Positions 1 to 9,258 of a stretch of DNA of 64,000 nucleotides are shown piece by piece. The translations under genes and the position numbers were made by a program. Origin of the DNA: Echinicola vietnamensis DSM 17526 (GTDB taxonomy: Bacteria > Bacteroidota > Bacteroidia > Cytophagales > Cyclobacteriaceae); contig NC_019904.1 of the NCBI RefSeq assembly GCF_000325705.1, positions 70,001-134,000 of the forward strand. Reading direction: 5' to 3'. A model generated the notes under the pieces. It saw nothing but the letters and a program-made list of their open reading frames with translations. It made no database searches and was not told the origin of the DNA. Position 1 is the first letter of the stretch. Each line of letters begins with the position of its first letter.

Positions 1-228
1 CATACAAAAGTAAAATACACAGATTCCAATGGACTAACCCAAAAGGTCAAAACGTCAGGTGATTTAGGTCTTAACAAATTCCGCTACGGCGTCTATACCA
101 GAGTGGGCTTGGGAGGATTTAACCTTTGGGCCTATTACGGGTTAAATGAAGTGTTTAAAACTGGGCAAGGACCATACGAAACAGAAGCCAAGCAATTCAA
201 TTTCGGCATGTCCGTAGCGTTGTTTTAA
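1..228 (+). CDS. Outer-membrane beta-barrel protein, C-terminal end (partial)
   Basis: The window opens inside a reading frame of 75 codons ending in TAA. The piece has alternating polar and aromatic residues (GFNLWAYYGLNEVF) and ends in FGMSVALF with a terminal Phe, the usual last strand of an outer-membrane beta-barrel that the BAM complex recognises. Only the last two or three strands are visible, so the family cannot be named. An OmpA-like or PorT-like small barrel is plausible. A strong hairpin terminator follows within about 25 bases. Confidence 0.6.
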   Translation, partial: HTKVKYTDSNGLTQKVKTSGDLGLNKFRYGVYTRVGLGGFNLWAYYGLNEVFKTGQGPYETEAKQFNFGMSVALF

Positions 229-249
229 ACGGAAACAGTCAAAAATTAA

Positions 250-278
250 AAGCCCGGTTAATCTTCCGGGCTTTTTTT
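250..278. terminator. Rho-independent terminator, possibly bidirectional
   Basis: AGCCCGG and CCGGGCT flank a short A/T-rich loop, followed by seven T on the plus strand and preceded by an A-rich run. It closes the partial barrel gene. It may also serve the leftward enoyl-CoA hydratase gene, whose stop overlaps the T run. Confidence 0.75.
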
Positions 279-1059
279 ATTTGTAAAAACGTGGTTTTCT
301 TTTTTCTAAAAACGAAGTCACCCCTTCTTTAAAATCCTGGTGACTACCTGCTTTTTCCTGATAAACGGCCTCCATCTCCAAAACCTCTTCAAGAGACATT
401 CCATTTGATTTACGCAGCATTTCTTTGATCATTCCAATGGCACTACCGGAGGCATTTACATACACCTCCACATATTGGGCAACCGTCTCATCCAACGCAC
501 TGTGTTCTATAGCTTTATTTACCAGTCCTAATCTTTCGGCTTCCTCCGCATATACCTTGCGGCCTGTAGTGGCCAATTCAAAAGCCAGCGGATACCCTAC
601 CCTTTTGGGCAAAAAGTAATTGGACCCAGCATCCATCACCAAACCGATATGGGCAAACATCTCCGCCAAATACGCTTCTTTGGAGGCGATAATTACATCA
701 GTCGCCAGTGCCAAAGAACACCCCGCCCCTACTGCGGCGCCATTGAGTTTACAAATGATTGGTTTCGACAAGTTTCGCATCTGTATTATCAACGGATTGT
801 AATACTTCCTGATAATTTCCTTGAAGGGAATCCCATCCAAATCAGTCCCCACCGCTTTCAGGTCTTGTCCGCTGCAAAACGCACCACCCCCACCTGTCAA
901 AACGACACACCTGACTGTTTCTGCTTGGGCAGCCTGATCAAATGCCGCTTTCAACTCTTCGAGCACTTCAAAATTCAGGGCGTTAAATACCGCTGGCCGA
1001 TCAATGGCGATTTCTTGACAATGATTGTTTACCGAACTTCTGATGTATTTATAGTCCAT
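277..1059 (-). CDS. Enoyl-CoA hydratase/isomerase family protein, PaaG-like
   Basis: A 260-residue crotonase-fold protein, the normal length for a single-domain enzyme. The oxyanion-hole segments are visible: AFCSGQDLKA (about 60-69) and LNGAAVGAGCSLALATDV (105-122). The segment GLVMDAGSNYFLPKRVG carries an Asp near residue 143, where PaaG-type isomerases have their catalytic Asp. Classical hydratases use two Glu residues that are not obvious here. This favours an isomerase or epoxyenoyl-CoA type activity over plain hydration, but that is inference. It starts with ATG and lies downstream of the PAP2-like gene on the same strand, 6 bases away. No other phenylacetate genes are in view, so the substrate is open. 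Confidence 0.8.
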   Translation of the reverse strand: MDYKYIRSSVNNHCQEIAIDRPAVFNALNFEVLEELKAAFDQAAQAETVRCVVLTGGGGAFCSGQDLKAVGTDLDGIPFKEIIRKYYNPLIIQMRNLSKPIICKLNGAAVGAGCSLALATDVIIASKEAYLAEMFAHIGLVMDAGSNYFLPKRVGYPLAFELATTGRKVYAEEAERLGLVNKAIEHSALDETVAQYVEVYVNASGSAIGMIKEMLRKSNGMSLEEVLEMEAVYQEKAGSHQDFKEGVTSFLEKRKPRFYK

Positions 1060-1065
1060 AATCCA

Positions 1066-1686
1066 TCAAAACAAAAAGAAATAAAATGAGGCAAAACAAG
1101 TAATAAATCCAAGCCCAAAACCCGCTGCAAGTTCAACAGGCTTATGAGCATCTAGGTAAAGCCTGCACGACCCCACCAAACCACATAATAATACGGTACC
1201 GATTACAGGGTACAACAATGTCCCTCCGGGGAATTTCCAGCTCATCACCATCAATATGGCCAAAAGCCCTGACAAGCCCGTCAAGTGGGCACTGACTTTC
1301 CAAAAGAACGTCACGATGGTCAACAGCAAGATGGTCCCCGTCATGGTGATCATGCTAAACACTATCAGCTCGTCGTAATTTAACCTTGCATAAAAGAAAT
1401 AGGTTACCACTATATAAAAGACGCTTACCATTCCAAAAGGAAGAAAACGGTCCTTTCTATTGGCCATATGGATGCTTGGAATGGTATCCATATACCTCAA
1501 CCCAAATACACTTAGCATCGGTATCAACAAGGTCGTCACCAAGACCATCAGCAACAAGGATCCTTTGATCTCATCGGGAACGTTGGTGGCATTTGGGACC
1601 GCATAAAGAATCACGGCAAATACCATCGTTGGGACCACCAGTGGCTGAAACAAAACAGAAAGGATAAGTGCTAGTTTCCTGTACAC
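1066..1686 (-). CDS. PAP2-like integral membrane protein
   Basis: 206 residues with about six hydrophobic segments. The end has the layout of membrane PAP2 phosphatases: KVSAHLTGLSG resembles the PSGH region, and SCRLYLDAHKPVELAAGFGLG resembles the SRxxxxxHxxxD region. The first Lys/Arg-Pro motif is not recognisable and the PSGH motif is altered, so activity is uncertain. The start is GTG and shares one base with the rpoN stop (TAGTG), so the two genes are almost certainly cotranscribed and perhaps translationally coupled. Lipid phosphatase or a non-catalytic relative are both possible. Confidence 0.6.
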   Translation of the reverse strand: MYRKLALILSVLFQPLVVPTMVFAVILYAVPNATNVPDEIKGSLLLMVLVTTLLIPMLSVFGLRYMDTIPSIHMANRKDRFLPFGMVSVFYIVVTYFFYARLNYDELIVFSMITMTGTILLLTIVTFFWKVSAHLTGLSGLLAILMVMSWKFPGGTLLYPVIGTVLLCGLVGSCRLYLDAHKPVELAAGFGLGFITCFASFYFFLF

Positions 1687-3137
1687 TATAATTCTTTTCT
1701 TAGTCTGGCCACTGGAATCTGTAGCTGCTCTCTATACTTGGCCACAGTCCTTCTGGCAATATTATACCCCTTTTCATTTAATAATTTAACAAGCTTATCA
1801 TCGGAGAGCGGCTTGCGCTTATCTTCATTGTCCACTAATTTTTGCAATACGCTCTTCACTTCCCGGTTACTGACATCCTCTCCTCCTTCGGTGGATATTC
1901 CTTCTGAGAAGAAGTACTTCAGCGGAAACACCCCAAATTCGGTCTGTATCGCCTTGCTATTGGCCACCCTGGAAACCGTGGAAATGTCCATATCTATCCG
2001 CTCTGCTATATCCTTAAGGATCATCGGTTTTAGCTTCGTCTCATCACCTTCCTCAAAAAACTCCTTCTGATAATCCAAAATGGCATGCATGGTCTTGAGC
2101 AAGGTTTGCTGTCGTTGCTTGATAGCATCGATAAACCACTTGGCTGCATCCAACTTTTGCTTCACAAAACTGACCGTATCTTTAAGCTTTTTGTCCTTCT
2201 TATCACTTTTCTCATAGGCCTCGAACATCTCAGAATACGACCTGCTCACACGGAGCTCTGGAGCATTCCGGGAATTCAGCGTGATTTCTGGCTTACCGTT
2301 TACGACATTGAGTAGAAAATCGGGAATAATATACTGGGTCCTCATGAGTCCGTCTGATCCTCCTCCCGGCTTGGGATTCAGTCGGGTAATCATCTGGATC
2401 ACTTCCTTCAAATCCTCTTCGGAAAGGTTACACTTTTTGAGGATCTTATCATAATGCTTCTTGGTAAACTCATCAAAGCAATCGGTGACCACTTTAATGG
2501 CCTTTTGCACCACTTCGTCTTCTTGGTGCTCCTTTCGCTCCAACTGAATGATCAAACATTCCTGTAAGCTTCTGGCTGCTATTCCCGCCGGATCAAAGTT
2601 CTGGATTTTCCTCAACACCTCTTCCACCTCGTCCAAGTCCGTTTCGACATTTTGGCTAAAAGCAAGATCATTGATGATCGCCTCCAAATCCCTGCGGATA
2701 TATCCATCACTTTCTATACTTCCAATCAATTGCTTCCCAATGAGCTTTTGATGCTCGTCCAACCTCAAGAAACTGAGTTGACTCAACAGTTGCTCATGCA
2801 AGGAAGTCCCACTGGACAATGGCATTTCACGGTCTTCCTCATCCGGAGTATAATTTCCATCTCCCTGCATTTTATACCCACCATAATCATCGGACAGGTA
2901 ATCTTCCAAGTTGATATCCTTATCCTCTTTATTCCCCTCGTCATAATTGTCTGCCAGCACCTCCTCTTGTGCATCATCGCCCTCTTCTTTTCCTTCCTCA
3001 AGCGCCGGGTTGATCTCCAACTCCTCTTCCACCCTAGCCTCCAACTCGGCAGTAGGCACCTGCAACAATTTTATAAACTGGATCTGTTGGGGACTCAGCT
3101 TTTGGGAAAGTACTTGGTTTAAATTTAACTTTTGCAT
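1686..3137 (-). CDS. rpoN: RNA polymerase sigma-54 factor
   Basis: A 483-residue RpoN. Region I is the Gln/Leu-rich N terminus (KLSPQQIQFIKLLQ). A strongly acidic stretch follows around residues 45-100, then the core-binding domain. A helix-turn-helix region (DISTVSRVANSKAIQT) is near 390-405, and the RpoN box ARRTVAKYRE at 461-470 reads the -24 promoter element. The frame is open to an ATG at 3173. I prefer the ATG at 3137 (MQKLNLNQ) because homologues begin there and the extra 12 residues are Lys/Asp-rich and unlike the family. Sigma-54 needs AAA+ activators; none are encoded in this window. Confidence 0.95.
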   Translation of the reverse strand: MQKLNLNQVLSQKLSPQQIQFIKLLQVPTAELEARVEEELEINPALEEGKEEGDDAQEEVLADNYDEGNKEDKDINLEDYLSDDYGGYKMQGDGNYTPDEEDREMPLSSGTSLHEQLLSQLSFLRLDEHQKLIGKQLIGSIESDGYIRRDLEAIINDLAFSQNVETDLDEVEEVLRKIQNFDPAGIAARSLQECLIIQLERKEHQEDEVVQKAIKVVTDCFDEFTKKHYDKILKKCNLSEEDLKEVIQMITRLNPKPGGGSDGLMRTQYIIPDFLLNVVNGKPEITLNSRNAPELRVSRSYSEMFEAYEKSDKKDKKLKDTVSFVKQKLDAAKWFIDAIKQRQQTLLKTMHAILDYQKEFFEEGDETKLKPMILKDIAERIDMDISTVSRVANSKAIQTEFGVFPLKYFFSEGISTEGGEDVSNREVKSVLQKLVDNEDKRKPLSDDKLVKLLNEKGYNIARRTVAKYREQLQIPVARLRKEL

Positions 3138-3215
3138 ATATCGCTTACAACTATCGTCTTTTTTTAAAAACATTCCTTGCTTAGCACTTTACTAGCAAGA
3201 CCCCTTTCATGTATT

Positions 3216-3249
3216 CAAATTTAGGAAATTACAGCAAAATTTTGACAAA
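3216..3249 (-). promoter_or_regulatory. Candidate rpoN promoter (Bacteroidota -7/-33 type)
   Basis: On the minus strand TAAATTTG (3223-3216) matches the -7 consensus TAnnTTTG exactly. TTTG (3249-3246) lies 22 bases upstream, within the usual 17-23. The predicted start is near 3212, about 75 bases before the preferred rpoN ATG. The region is AT-rich, so a chance match is possible. Confidence 0.4.
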
Positions 3250-3345
3250 AAGGTGATTATATCGTTTTTTTGCATTCCATTTTAAAACATTGATTAGCTT
3301 TAAAACTTGAAAACAAAGTAGTAAAGCTTCAAACCTTCAATTCCT

Positions 3346-4797
3346 ATGGCATTCAACAAACGATCAAAGATAAAATTATTGCTCGAAAGCAGCAAAATAG
3401 GTAAAAACACCACCATCATGGGCTGGGTGCGGACCAAAAGAGGCAATAAAAACGTCTCTTTCATTGCCGTCAATGACGGATCCACCATCCAAAACTACCA
3501 GGTCGTAGCCGATCCGAATGTCATCAGCGAAGAGGTCCTCAAGCGGATCACCACCGGTGCCTGTATCAAAGCCACTGGCGAAGTAGTCGCCTCTCAAGGA
3601 GCAGGGCAGGATTCTGAGTTGATTGCCCAAAAAATAGAAGTGTTGGGAGAAGCCGATGCTGACAAATACCCGCTGCAGCCCAAAAAGCATTCTATGGAAT
3701 TTCTACGGGAAAATGCCCATCTGAGAATGCGTACAAATACTTTCGGAGCGGTGTTCCGTGTAAGGCATGCCTTGGCATTTGCCGTGCATCAATACTTTAA
3801 TGATAAGGGATTCTTCTACATCCATACCCCCATCATTACGGCTTCAGATGCCGAAGGGGCAGGAGAAACATTCCGCGTATCGACGCTAGACATGAAAAAT
3901 CCACCGCTGACTGAGGATGGCGCCGTTGACTATACCAAAGATTTCTTCGAAAGAGAAACCAACCTTACGGTGTCCGGCCAATTGGAAGGGGAACTAGCCG
4001 CGATGGCATTGGCAGAAATCTATACGTTCGGACCAACTTTCAGAGCAGAAAATTCCAATACCACCCGCCACTTGGCTGAATTTTGGATGATCGAGCCTGA
4101 GATGGCTTTTTATGATGCTGAGGACAACCAGGATCTAGCAGAAGACTTCCTTAAATATATCATCTCCTATGCCATGGAGCACTGCAAAGCCGACTTGGAA
4201 TTCCTTGACAAAAGGGCTGCTGAAGAAAATGCCAAAAAACCGACCAATGAACGGACTGAACTGGGCCTATTGGACAGGCTTAGGTTTGTCGTGGATCATG
4301 ATTTTGAACGCATCAGCTATACAGAAGCCATCGAAATCCTCAAAAACTCCAAGCCCAATAAAAAGAAGAAATTCTCCTATATCATCGATGAATGGGGCGC
4401 AGACCTACAATCCGAGCATGAACGGTTTTTGGTGGAAAAGCATTTCAAGAAGCCCGTCATTCTTACCGACTATCCTAAAGACATCAAAGCATTCTATATG
4501 AAACAGAATGACGATGGAAAGACGGTAGCAGCCATGGATATTCTATTCCCGGGCATTGGGGAAATTGTCGGAGGCTCACAGCGTGAGGAAAACATGGAAA
4601 AGCTCACTACCAGAATGGATGAAATGGGAATCAGTCAGGAAGAACTCTACTGGTATTTGGACACCAGGAGATTTGGCGCCACGCCACACTCCGGGTTTGG
4701 ATTGGGCTTCGAACGGATGGTTCAGTTCGTCACAGGAATGGGAAACATCCGAGATGTAATCGCCTTTCCAAGAACCCCTGGAAACGCAGAGTTCTAA
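3346..4797 (+). CDS. asnS: Asparagine-tRNA ligase
   Basis: 483 residues, class II synthetase of the Asp/Asn subgroup. The N-terminal OB-fold anticodon domain (about 15-120, [15 protein letters not shown]) is followed by the catalytic core. Motif 2 is [21 protein letters not shown] and motif 3 is [16 protein letters not shown] near the end. [16 protein letters not shown] is characteristic of AsnRS. An insertion-like stretch (around residues 185-205, [18 protein letters not shown]) before the GQLEGE motif is common in bacterial AsnRS. It attaches Asn to tRNA-Asn in the cytoplasm. ATG start; it is divergent from rpoN. Confidence 0.96.
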   Translation: MAFNKRSKIKLLLESSKIGKNTTIMGWVRTKRGNKNVSFIAVNDGSTIQNYQVVADPNVISEEVLKRITTGACIKATGEVVASQGAGQDSELIAQKIEVLGEADADKYPLQPKKHSMEFLRENAHLRMRTNTFGAVFRVRHALAFAVHQYFNDKGFFYIHTPIITASDAEGAGETFRVSTLDMKNPPLTEDGAVDYTKDFFERETNLTVSGQLEGELAAMALAEIYTFGPTFRAENSNTTRHLAEFWMIEPEMAFYDAEDNQDLAEDFLKYIISYAMEHCKADLEFLDKRAAEENAKKPTNERTELGLLDRLRFVVDHDFERISYTEAIEILKNSKPNKKKKFSYIIDEWGADLQSEHERFLVEKHFKKPVILTDYPKDIKAFYMKQNDDGKTVAAMDILFPGIGEIVGGSQREENMEKLTTRMDEMGISQEELYWYLDTRRFGATPHSGFGLGFERMVQFVTGMGNIRDVIAFPRTPGNAEF

Positions 4798-4819
4798 TAC
4801 ATATTATACTTCAAAAAGA

Positions 4820-4853
4820 TAAGCCAAGGCATGAAAATGCTTTGGCTTTTTCG
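4820..4853. terminator. Hairpin terminator between asnS and the NAD(P)HX repair gene
   Basis: AAGCCAAGGCAT, a GAAA loop and ATGCTTTGGCTT form a 12-bp stem with one wobble, followed by five T. It separates two convergent genes and may work in both directions. Confidence 0.75.
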
Positions 4854-4856
4854 ATT

Positions 4857-6368
4857 TTAGTCGACATTTAACTGCAAGTAACTTTTAGGAATCGCTTGAA
4901 TGATATCCGTGGCGATGGTGCCTCTCTTTTTATCTTCGGAAGCAATCTCCCCCGCTAAACCGTGCTGGAATACGCCACAAAGCACAGCATTTTTAGTACC
5001 ATATCCTTGCCCAAGAAAAGAAGTGATCATGCCGGTCAGTACATCTCCTGCTCCCCCAGTGGCCATATGTTTGTTTCCTGTGGAATTAAAATACTGCGTA
5101 CCATCAGGAAAAGAAATACTTGTATGAGCTCCCTTTAAGACCAACACACAACTGTGTTCACTGGAAAACTCAAGGGCTTTGCCCAAGCGTTGCTTATGGT
5201 TTTCACAATGTCCTACCAATCGCTCAAACTCTTTTATATGCGGGGTGAGGATAGCATCTTTATCAAGATAATTCAAAAGTTTTTTATGATTGGAAAGTAT
5301 ATTGATAGCATCAGCGTCAATTACTTTTGGCCCCTTGTAAACATTCAAAAAGCTTTCTAAAAATGTGACAGTTTCTGCTGACCCCCCCATTCCTGGCCCG
5401 ATTCCCACGGCATCAAACCGATTTACCCCCATATCACCCTCATCCCAACAGAGCCTTTTCTCACCACTGCTGGAGATCACTTGGACCTCCGGCAAACTGG
5501 CCTGAATTACATCAACCCCGCAGGCGGGTACAAAACAGGTGGCCAATCCACTTCCCGTCCGCAAAGCGGCTTCTGCAGACATTCTGACGGCACCTATTGA
5601 ACCGTAACTTCCTCCCACCAGCAATACCCTGCCAAAATCTCCCTTATGAGCAAACCTGCTAAAGTTAAGATGCCGTTTGCTGATATCGCTGGGCTGCAAA
5701 TAATATTTACTTTCAGTAAACTGACGCATAAATTTATTTCCAATCCCAATCCCCACCACATGGAGTACCCCCACATAACCCGCGTGCTCAGGAAACATGA
5801 GTGAAAATTTAGGGTACTGGAAACTCACCGTAACATCTGCCTTTAGGGCTTCTCCTTGAAGACATTCATCGGCCGGAAGCCCCGTGGGAATATCCACTGC
5901 CACCTTACGGACATTAGAAAGATCATTAAGTTTGACCACCATGTTTAAAAAATCACCGGCCAACGGTCTGTTCACCCCTATTCCAAGCATGGCATCTACC
6001 ACGACATTGAGATCAAATTCCATGTGGGCAATGTCATCGCTGCTCATCGAAATGGCCGGCAACTTATCAGGCAACAACTCCCTGTTCAATCTACAATCTG
6101 CTGAGGCCTTCTCCGTATCACCCACCAGAAAGACAATAATGTCATACCCCTTCCTCCACAGTAAGCGTGCAATCGCCAAACCATCACCTCCATTGTTTCC
6201 AGGGCCACAAAATATCCCCACCTTATCATTTCGATGATAGTTTTCCTCAAACCAATCACAAAAAGCCAAAGCGGCATTTTCCATTAACCGGTGCGAGGTA
6301 ATTCCCTTTTCTGTAATAAAATCCGTATCGAGTTTCTTTACGGAACTTCCAGAGATTATTTCTAGCAT
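4857..6368 (-). CDS. nnr: Bifunctional NAD(P)H-hydrate epimerase / ADP-dependent NAD(P)H-hydrate dehydratase
   Basis: A 503-residue fusion. The N-terminal YjeF_N epimerase domain (about 1-215) contains IFCGPGNNGGDGLAIARLL, the NAD(P)HX epimerase signature. The C-terminal ribokinase-like dehydratase domain (about 235-495) starts at GDFGRVLLVGGSYG, includes GIGPGMGG, and has the GGAGDVLTGM catalytic motif near residue 438. Together they repair hydrated NADH and NADPH, the epimerase interconverting R and S forms and the dehydratase using ADP. The gene lies 10 bases downstream of the UMF1-type transporter on the same strand. Confidence 0.93.
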   Translation of the reverse strand: MLEIISGSSVKKLDTDFITEKGITSHRLMENAALAFCDWFEENYHRNDKVGIFCGPGNNGGDGLAIARLLWRKGYDIIVFLVGDTEKASADCRLNRELLPDKLPAISMSSDDIAHMEFDLNVVVDAMLGIGVNRPLAGDFLNMVVKLNDLSNVRKVAVDIPTGLPADECLQGEALKADVTVSFQYPKFSLMFPEHAGYVGVLHVVGIGIGNKFMRQFTESKYYLQPSDISKRHLNFSRFAHKGDFGRVLLVGGSYGSIGAVRMSAEAALRTGSGLATCFVPACGVDVIQASLPEVQVISSSGEKRLCWDEGDMGVNRFDAVGIGPGMGGSAETVTFLESFLNVYKGPKVIDADAINILSNHKKLLNYLDKDAILTPHIKEFERLVGHCENHKQRLGKALEFSSEHSCVLVLKGAHTSISFPDGTQYFNSTGNKHMATGGAGDVLTGMITSFLGQGYGTKNAVLCGVFQHGLAGEIASEDKKRGTIATDIIQAIPKSYLQLNVD

Positions 6369-6378
6369 CCTCGTTACA

Positions 6379-7677
6379 TTAAGCTTTTACCAATTTATAC
6401 TTAGGGAAAGTCACTCTCAGTAAGAATAACATACCAATAATAAAAAAAATACCAAGAACTAGCGAACTATCCCTCATACTTCCTGTAAACTTTTCTATAA
6501 ATCCATAAGAAAATGTGCCAAATACAATCGCTAGCTTTTCTGTAACATCATAAAAGCTAAAATAAGACGCATGATCGCTGGTGTCACCCGGGATCAATTT
6601 GGAATAGGAAGATCGGGAAATCGCTTGAATACCTCCCATGACCAAACCTACAACAAAAGCTAAACCATAAAATTCAAATTCACTGGTTACAAAATAAGCA
6701 GCCATACAGATACCGATCCATATGAACACCATGCTTAATAGGGAAATTTTGTTTCCGCTGGTTTTAGCAATCCAACCAAAAAGAAAACTTCCCATGATAG
6801 CAACTATCTGTATAATCAAAATAGTGAGGATTAACTTATCTCCTGCCAAGCCTAATTCCTTATCCCCAAATGATGCCGCCATGTACATAACGGTCTGCAC
6901 ACCCATGCTGTAAAATAAAAAAGCCGATAAAAACTGTTTGAGATCCCCTCGATGCGTGAGCTCCCTGTAAACTTTCTTGATTTCCTTATAACCTGACCAC
7001 AATAATGAAGTATCGGAGAAGTTTCCCCGAGTATTGTTGGGTAGATACCTGAAAGGAATCCCCGCAAAACCTAACCACCAAATCCCGGTAATCAAAAAGG
7101 ACAAACGAGCAGCTTCTCCACCATCGTTTAATAAGAACCAAGCTGGCTTTTGAATCATGACCAGATTTATCACCAGCAACAAAACACTCCCAATATACCC
7201 CAATGCAAACCCTCGGGCGCTAAGGATATCATATTCTTCAAAGGTGCTGATTTCAGGCAAAAAGGCATTGTAAAAAACGATGCTACCAGCATATCCTATA
7301 CTGGCCAAGACACTGAAAATAATCCCTAACTCCAAATTACTTCCATCAAAAAAGAAAAGCCCCATACATGACACGGAACCAATGGCAGCGAAAATTTTCA
7401 TAAACAACAACTTTTTACCGCCATAGTCCGCCATACCGGACAATAATGGCGAAAGTAAAGCAATTACTAAAAAGGAAAATGAAATAGACCAAGAATACAA
7501 AACCGTATTGACCATTTCAAATCCAAAAAAGGATACTACATCCCCTTTTCCCTGGGAGGCCGTGACGTTGTTAAAGTACACTGGAAAAATGGTGGACGTG
7601 ATCACCAAACTATATACGGAGTTCGCCCAATCATACATGGCCCAGGCAAATTGCACTTTTTTCATTTTTGCGCCCAT
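6379..7677 (-). CDS. MFS transporter, UMF1 / Atg22-like family
   Basis: 432 residues with about 12 membrane segments. The N terminus AWAMYDWANSVYSLVI is the hallmark of the UMF1 (unknown major facilitator 1) family related to Atg22. GGIQAISRSSYSKLIPG in the second half is also typical. The substrate is unknown; amino-acid or peptide efflux is suggested for Atg22 relatives only. ATG at 7677 (MGAK) or at 7665 (MKKVQ) could be the start; the latter matches the family's usual short N terminus. Confidence 0.82.
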   Translation of the reverse strand: MGAKMKKVQFAWAMYDWANSVYSLVITSTIFPVYFNNVTASQGKGDVVSFFGFEMVNTVLYSWSISFSFLVIALLSPLLSGMADYGGKKLLFMKIFAAIGSVSCMGLFFFDGSNLELGIIFSVLASIGYAGSIVFYNAFLPEISTFEEYDILSARGFALGYIGSVLLLVINLVMIQKPAWFLLNDGGEAARLSFLITGIWWLGFAGIPFRYLPNNTRGNFSDTSLLWSGYKEIKKVYRELTHRGDLKQFLSAFLFYSMGVQTVMYMAASFGDKELGLAGDKLILTILIIQIVAIMGSFLFGWIAKTSGNKISLLSMVFIWIGICMAAYFVTSEFEFYGLAFVVGLVMGGIQAISRSSYSKLIPGDTSDHASYFSFYDVTEKLAIVFGTFSYGFIEKFTGSMRDSSLVLGIFFIIGMLFLLRVTFPKYKLVKA

Positions 7678-7703
7678 ATGTTTACCAAAACATCGTTAAA
7701 CTA

Positions 7704-7734
7704 AAAAAAGCTACCCGCAAGTGCGGATAGCTTT
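7704..7734 (-). terminator. Terminator of the exbB-exbD operon
   Basis: On the minus strand AAAGCTATCCGC, loop ACTT and GCGGGTAGCTTT form a 12-bp stem with one mismatch, followed by a T run. It sits about 25 bases beyond the last exbD and before the transporter gene. Confidence 0.75.
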
Positions 7735-7758
7735 CTATAAACTTCATTATGTTTTAAA

Positions 7759-8226
7759 TCAATCTTCTTGATTTACTTTCCCTACGGAAGCATAAAGGAT
7801 TTTCCTTGCATCCGCATCTCTCAGTTCTAACTGAATGTCGGCAACAGGTCCCATTTTAACGTCCCTGTCTGCTTTAAGGGAAATATAAATTTGATCTCTC
7901 TCTGCTTCTGACAGCTTATCCTTCTCTTGGTTAACCCACTGGATAATATCACTTGTCGTGATCAAGGCATCATTTGCTTGTATCCTAGGCTCTGTACCGT
8001 AAACACTAGTGTTTTTAGGTTTTCCAAGGAACAGGTAAGAAATCAGCGATTTCTTTTCCAGTTTCTGAAGCTGTGTCGCCTGAGGTAATTTCTGCTCTAC
8101 CAATAGTTCTTGTTCCCTTAGTACAGTGGTCACCATAAAGAAAAACAAGAGCATAAAGATGATATCTGGCAAGGCGGAAGTTGGAATATTCTCCTCGGTC
8201 TTATTCTTTTTCTTAAACTTTGCCAT
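7759..8226 (-). CDS. ExbD/TolR family biopolymer transport protein (second copy)
   Basis: 155 residues. A basic N terminus (MAKFKKKNK) precedes one membrane helix at about 22-40, in IPTSALPDIIFMLLFFFMVT. The Asp of SALPDIIF is the conserved proton-path residue of ExbD/TolR. The remainder is periplasmic. It pairs with the ExbB-like protein of the same operon to turn proton flow into work on an outer-membrane partner. It lies 2 bases after the first exbD, so the pair is cotranscribed. No TonB gene is in the operon. Confidence 0.9.
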   Translation of the reverse strand: MAKFKKKNKTEENIPTSALPDIIFMLLFFFMVTTVLREQELLVEQKLPQATQLQKLEKKSLISYLFLGKPKNTSVYGTEPRIQANDALITTSDIIQWVNQEKDKLSEAERDQIYISLKADRDVKMGPVADIQLELRDADARKILYASVGKVNQED

Positions 8227-8228
8227 AA

Positions 8229-8861
8229 TTATTCTCCTCCTTTATCTGGTTCTGCAATTGAAATCGCCATAGGTATATTTTCCTTACCCCTGTCCATAAG
8301 CTCTTTTTCAGCAGCCGTTCTACTGGACAATGCGCGGTATTCATCCGCAGTAAGTCCTACCCTTTCGGCATAGATTTCGTAATATGCTTTCTTTACTTTA
8401 TCAAGTACCTCTAAGTACAGGTCATAGCTTGTACCACGGTTTGTCTTGATAGAAACAACAGCCTCATTGGGGTGGTCAGAAGATTCAGGATCCCGGTTGG
8501 CCTGCGCTTTCAGCACAGGAGGTAGACTATTGTAAAGATCCATGTTCTCCTGATCCGGATCACCAAAATTCATGACGAATTCTTTTATTTCTTTATCGAG
8601 CCCGTCTGTATTGTCCCTAAAATCATCCTCTACCAGTAGTTGGTCATTCGAGTTGATCAATATCTTAAAGATATTACGCTCGTTTTTATCAATTTCAGGT
8701 GGTGGATTATTTGGATCAATTTTAGGCGGGAGAACGTTGGTAATCCCCTTGTCAGAAGCAATTGTCGTTGTCACAAGAAAGAAGATAAGTAGCAAGAAGG
8801 CGATATCCGCCATGGATCCTGCATTTACCTCCTGACTCATTCGGCTTTTCTTTCTTGGCAT
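8229..8861 (-). CDS. ExbD/TolR family biopolymer transport protein (first copy)
   Basis: 210 residues, longer than a typical ExbD (about 140). Basic start, then a membrane helix with the conserved Asp in SMADIAFLLLIFFLVTTT (about 16-33). The periplasmic part has an extra acidic stretch (NPPPEIDKNERN, then FGDPDQENMDLYN) and ends in Asp/Lys-rich sequence. The two ExbD proteins in this operon differ enough to suggest a mixed ExbD stator. It lies 6 bases after the small membrane protein gene. Confidence 0.9.
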   Translation of the reverse strand: MPRKKSRMSQEVNAGSMADIAFLLLIFFLVTTTIASDKGITNVLPPKIDPNNPPPEIDKNERNIFKILINSNDQLLVEDDFRDNTDGLDKEIKEFVMNFGDPDQENMDLYNSLPPVLKAQANRDPESSDHPNEAVVSIKTNRGTSYDLYLEVLDKVKKAYYEIYAERVGLTADEYRALSSRTAAEKELMDRGKENIPMAISIAEPDKGGE

Positions 8862-8867
8862 ACTAAA

Positions 8868-9197
8868 TTACTTTATAAGTTTATTAAGTTCTGTCACTAC
8901 AATTCCTGCTAGTGCAAGGAAGAATAGTATGTAAGTGGTAAACAAGATACCACCGACTGCCTTAGAGCTTGAAGCGGTGATGTTAAATGGTGCCACGGCA
9001 TATTTAGGTGCCACTTCATCACTTGCAATTGAATATGCAATGAAGAATAGGACAGCTACACCGATCACACCAACACCTATCTTAAGCAAACTTTTAGGAT
9101 TATCTAATGATTTCACCAAGGGCATCAGGATCGCTGCAACAGCGCCCAAGCCAATCAAAAGATATCCTACATATAACATTATATCGTAAGAATCCAT
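8868..9197 (-). CDS. Small membrane protein of the exbB-exbD operon, function unknown
   Basis: 109 residues with three predicted helices: about 6-26 (IMLYVGYLLIGLGAVAAILMP), 38-60 (LLKIGVGVIGVAVLFFIAYSI) and 80-104 (KAVGGILFTTYILFFLALAGI). Between helices two and three is a short probably periplasmic loop (ASDEVAPKYAVAPFNITASS). I do not recognise a named family. Its fixed position between ExbB and ExbD suggests an accessory part of the energising complex; this is inference from context only. Confidence 0.75.
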   Translation of the reverse strand: MDSYDIMLYVGYLLIGLGAVAAILMPLVKSLDNPKSLLKIGVGVIGVAVLFFIAYSIASDEVAPKYAVAPFNITASSSKAVGGILFTTYILFFLALAGIVVTELNKLIK

Positions 9198-9258
9198 ATT
9201 GTTAAGTTCTTTGGTTGGTTGTATTAATTTTTCAATGATTCAAGCTACAGCTGACCGA

